Positions 63,121-64,000 of a stretch of DNA of 64,000 nt are shown here, piece after piece. How positions within the stretch are numbered: position 1 is the first letter of the stretch; every line of letters begins with the position of its first letter. Location: the NCBI RefSeq assembly GCF_017654505.1, contig NC_054535.1:86207285-86271284 (forward strand), read 5' to 3'. The translations under genes and the position numbers were made by a program. Source of the DNA: Polyodon spathula (taxonomy: Eukaryota > Chordata > Actinopteri > Acipenseriformes > Polyodontidae). Below the pieces are notes generated by a model, which had not been told where the DNA came from, searched no databases, and worked only from the letters and a program-made list of their open reading frames with translations.

Positions 63121-64000
63121 ACGAGTAGGACCCTATAGCTCAATACAGACATCTTAATCACTGCATGTCAGTGGTCACTGTACTATGTGATTTGTGGTTC
63201 TTCATTTTTATGAATTGTTGCGTAAAGTGTCTTGCTAACAAGCAATTCCCAGGAAGGCTATAGTTAGCTGACCTGGCATTTCTACGATCTATTCTCTATC
63301 TTCCGCATGCAGTATATATTCTCAATCGATCACTGAGACGCTGGGAACCGACAGCGTACAAGAAGCTTGATAACATGCTAACTTAAGCAGCGCAGCAGAT
63401 TGCTATGCGTATTCTTTATGCATTGAATTTAAATAGCATCCGTATTTCATATTTTTTCAAGGTGTAAAACACCCAGTCATCAGCTTATCTGGAGTTCTGG
63501 TACAACCATTTAATTTCCTTGTCACATCATCTGTGGTATAAAGACAAACAGATTGGAACAGGTTAGCCTGTGAAACCTTTTCAAACTTGACGTATACCTC
63601 TCTTGTAGTGGGGTGCTCTATTTGGATACAAATAGTTGATGTTCTCAAAAAAAAAAGTTTTCACGGGCTGATCCACTGTTCATTCGCTGGTTTAGTATTG
63701 ACCTTGGATGAAGAAGTACAAAATTACTTGTGATTTAAGATGAACAAGATATTTCAAGACTAAGTACAACCCAGGAAGTAGCAATGATAGTTCAGCTTCA
63801 TTTTATCAATACCACATACTGTTCAGTTAACTAGTCTTTCAAAATATTTGTTATTTTTGTGGTTTCAGATTAATTTTATAGTCAACTTGATGTTATTCTG
63901 TCCACTACTGTTAATATAGTTGTTGCCCAGAGCCTAATTTTCATTGTTTTGTTTGAACAGGAGATCTCTCCTTACAGTTATAATCTGTAGAAATAAAAAC

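Larger units (their letters stand above)
58317..64000 (+). other. MCC: MCC intron 1 (5' part)
   Basis: Non-coding. Contains a GGGAA pentamer run (about 58358-58381), an (ATT)n array, a Tc1-like element flanked by (TA)n arrays, and about 3 kb of plain AT-rich sequence (60.8-64.0 kb) in which I see no exon. Confidence 0.75.

Noticed and set aside
58317..64000. A second MCC exon or another gene to the right of MCC exon 1
   Set aside because: No frame continues the EF-hand sequence after an acceptor of the right phase; other frames are short and unrelated.

Overview
This is nuclear DNA of a vertebrate, most likely a ray-finned fish. It is AT-rich, has long introns with canonical GT/AG splice sites, dense (TA)n microsatellites, and several classes of cut-and-paste DNA transposon. 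The abundance of Tc1-like, piggyBac, hAT and CACTA-type elements and a tRNA-derived SINE at 9.4 kb suggest a fish, possibly a non-teleost such as a sturgeon or paddlefish. That finer placement is inference only.

Two host genes are present, divergently arranged. The 3'-5' RNA helicase and m6A reader YTHDC2 fills about 14.86-52.75 kb on the minus strand. I could assemble 29 coding exons in continuous frame (4,389 nt including stop, 1,462 codons) from an ATG at 51427 to a stop at 14858. The order is R3H, RecA1 with GETGSGKT and DEVH, ankyrin insert, RecA2, HA2/OB region, and C-terminal YTH domain with both expected cage tryptophans. About 5 kb beyond its 5' end, the first coding exon of MCC (long, EF-hand isoform) starts at 58189 on the plus strand and splices out at 58316. 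The rest of the window (58.3-64 kb) is MCC intron 1. The same head-to-head MCC/YTHDC2 pair is known in mammals.

Layout: 1-13.4 kb is gene-free sequence downstream of YTHDC2, holding a SINE, a 281-bp inverted-repeat element and a CACTA-like MITE. 13.4-51.4 kb is the YTHDC2 body. Its introns carry a CR1-like LINE fragment (21.3-22.6 kb), two Tc1-like elements (22.6-26.0 kb), an internally deleted hAT with a perfect 8-bp target duplication (28.0-29.5 kb), a piggyBac transposase C-terminal remnant (29.6-30.1 kb), a piggyBac MITE (32.5-32.9 kb), a second CACTA-like MITE (34.8-35.3 kb), a 3.4-kb piggyBac element with a Tc1-like element nested in it (42.5-45.9 kb), and another Tc1-like element in intron 1 (49.7-51.2 kb). 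51.4-52.8 kb holds the YTHDC2 5' non-coding exon and promoter. 52.8-58.0 kb is the intergenic spacer. 58.0-64.0 kb is the MCC promoter, exon 1 and start of intron 1, with one nearly intact Tc1-like element at 59.2-60.7 kb.

The two host genes do not form a pathway: YTHDC2 acts on methylated RNA, notably in the germ line, while MCC is a cytoplasmic/cortical regulator of Wnt and NF-kB signalling. I see no new biochemical system. What is unusual is the mobile-element archaeology: nested insertions, complementary halves of piggyBac, MITE pairs in opposite orientation, and Tc1 ends fused to expanded (TA)n arrays.
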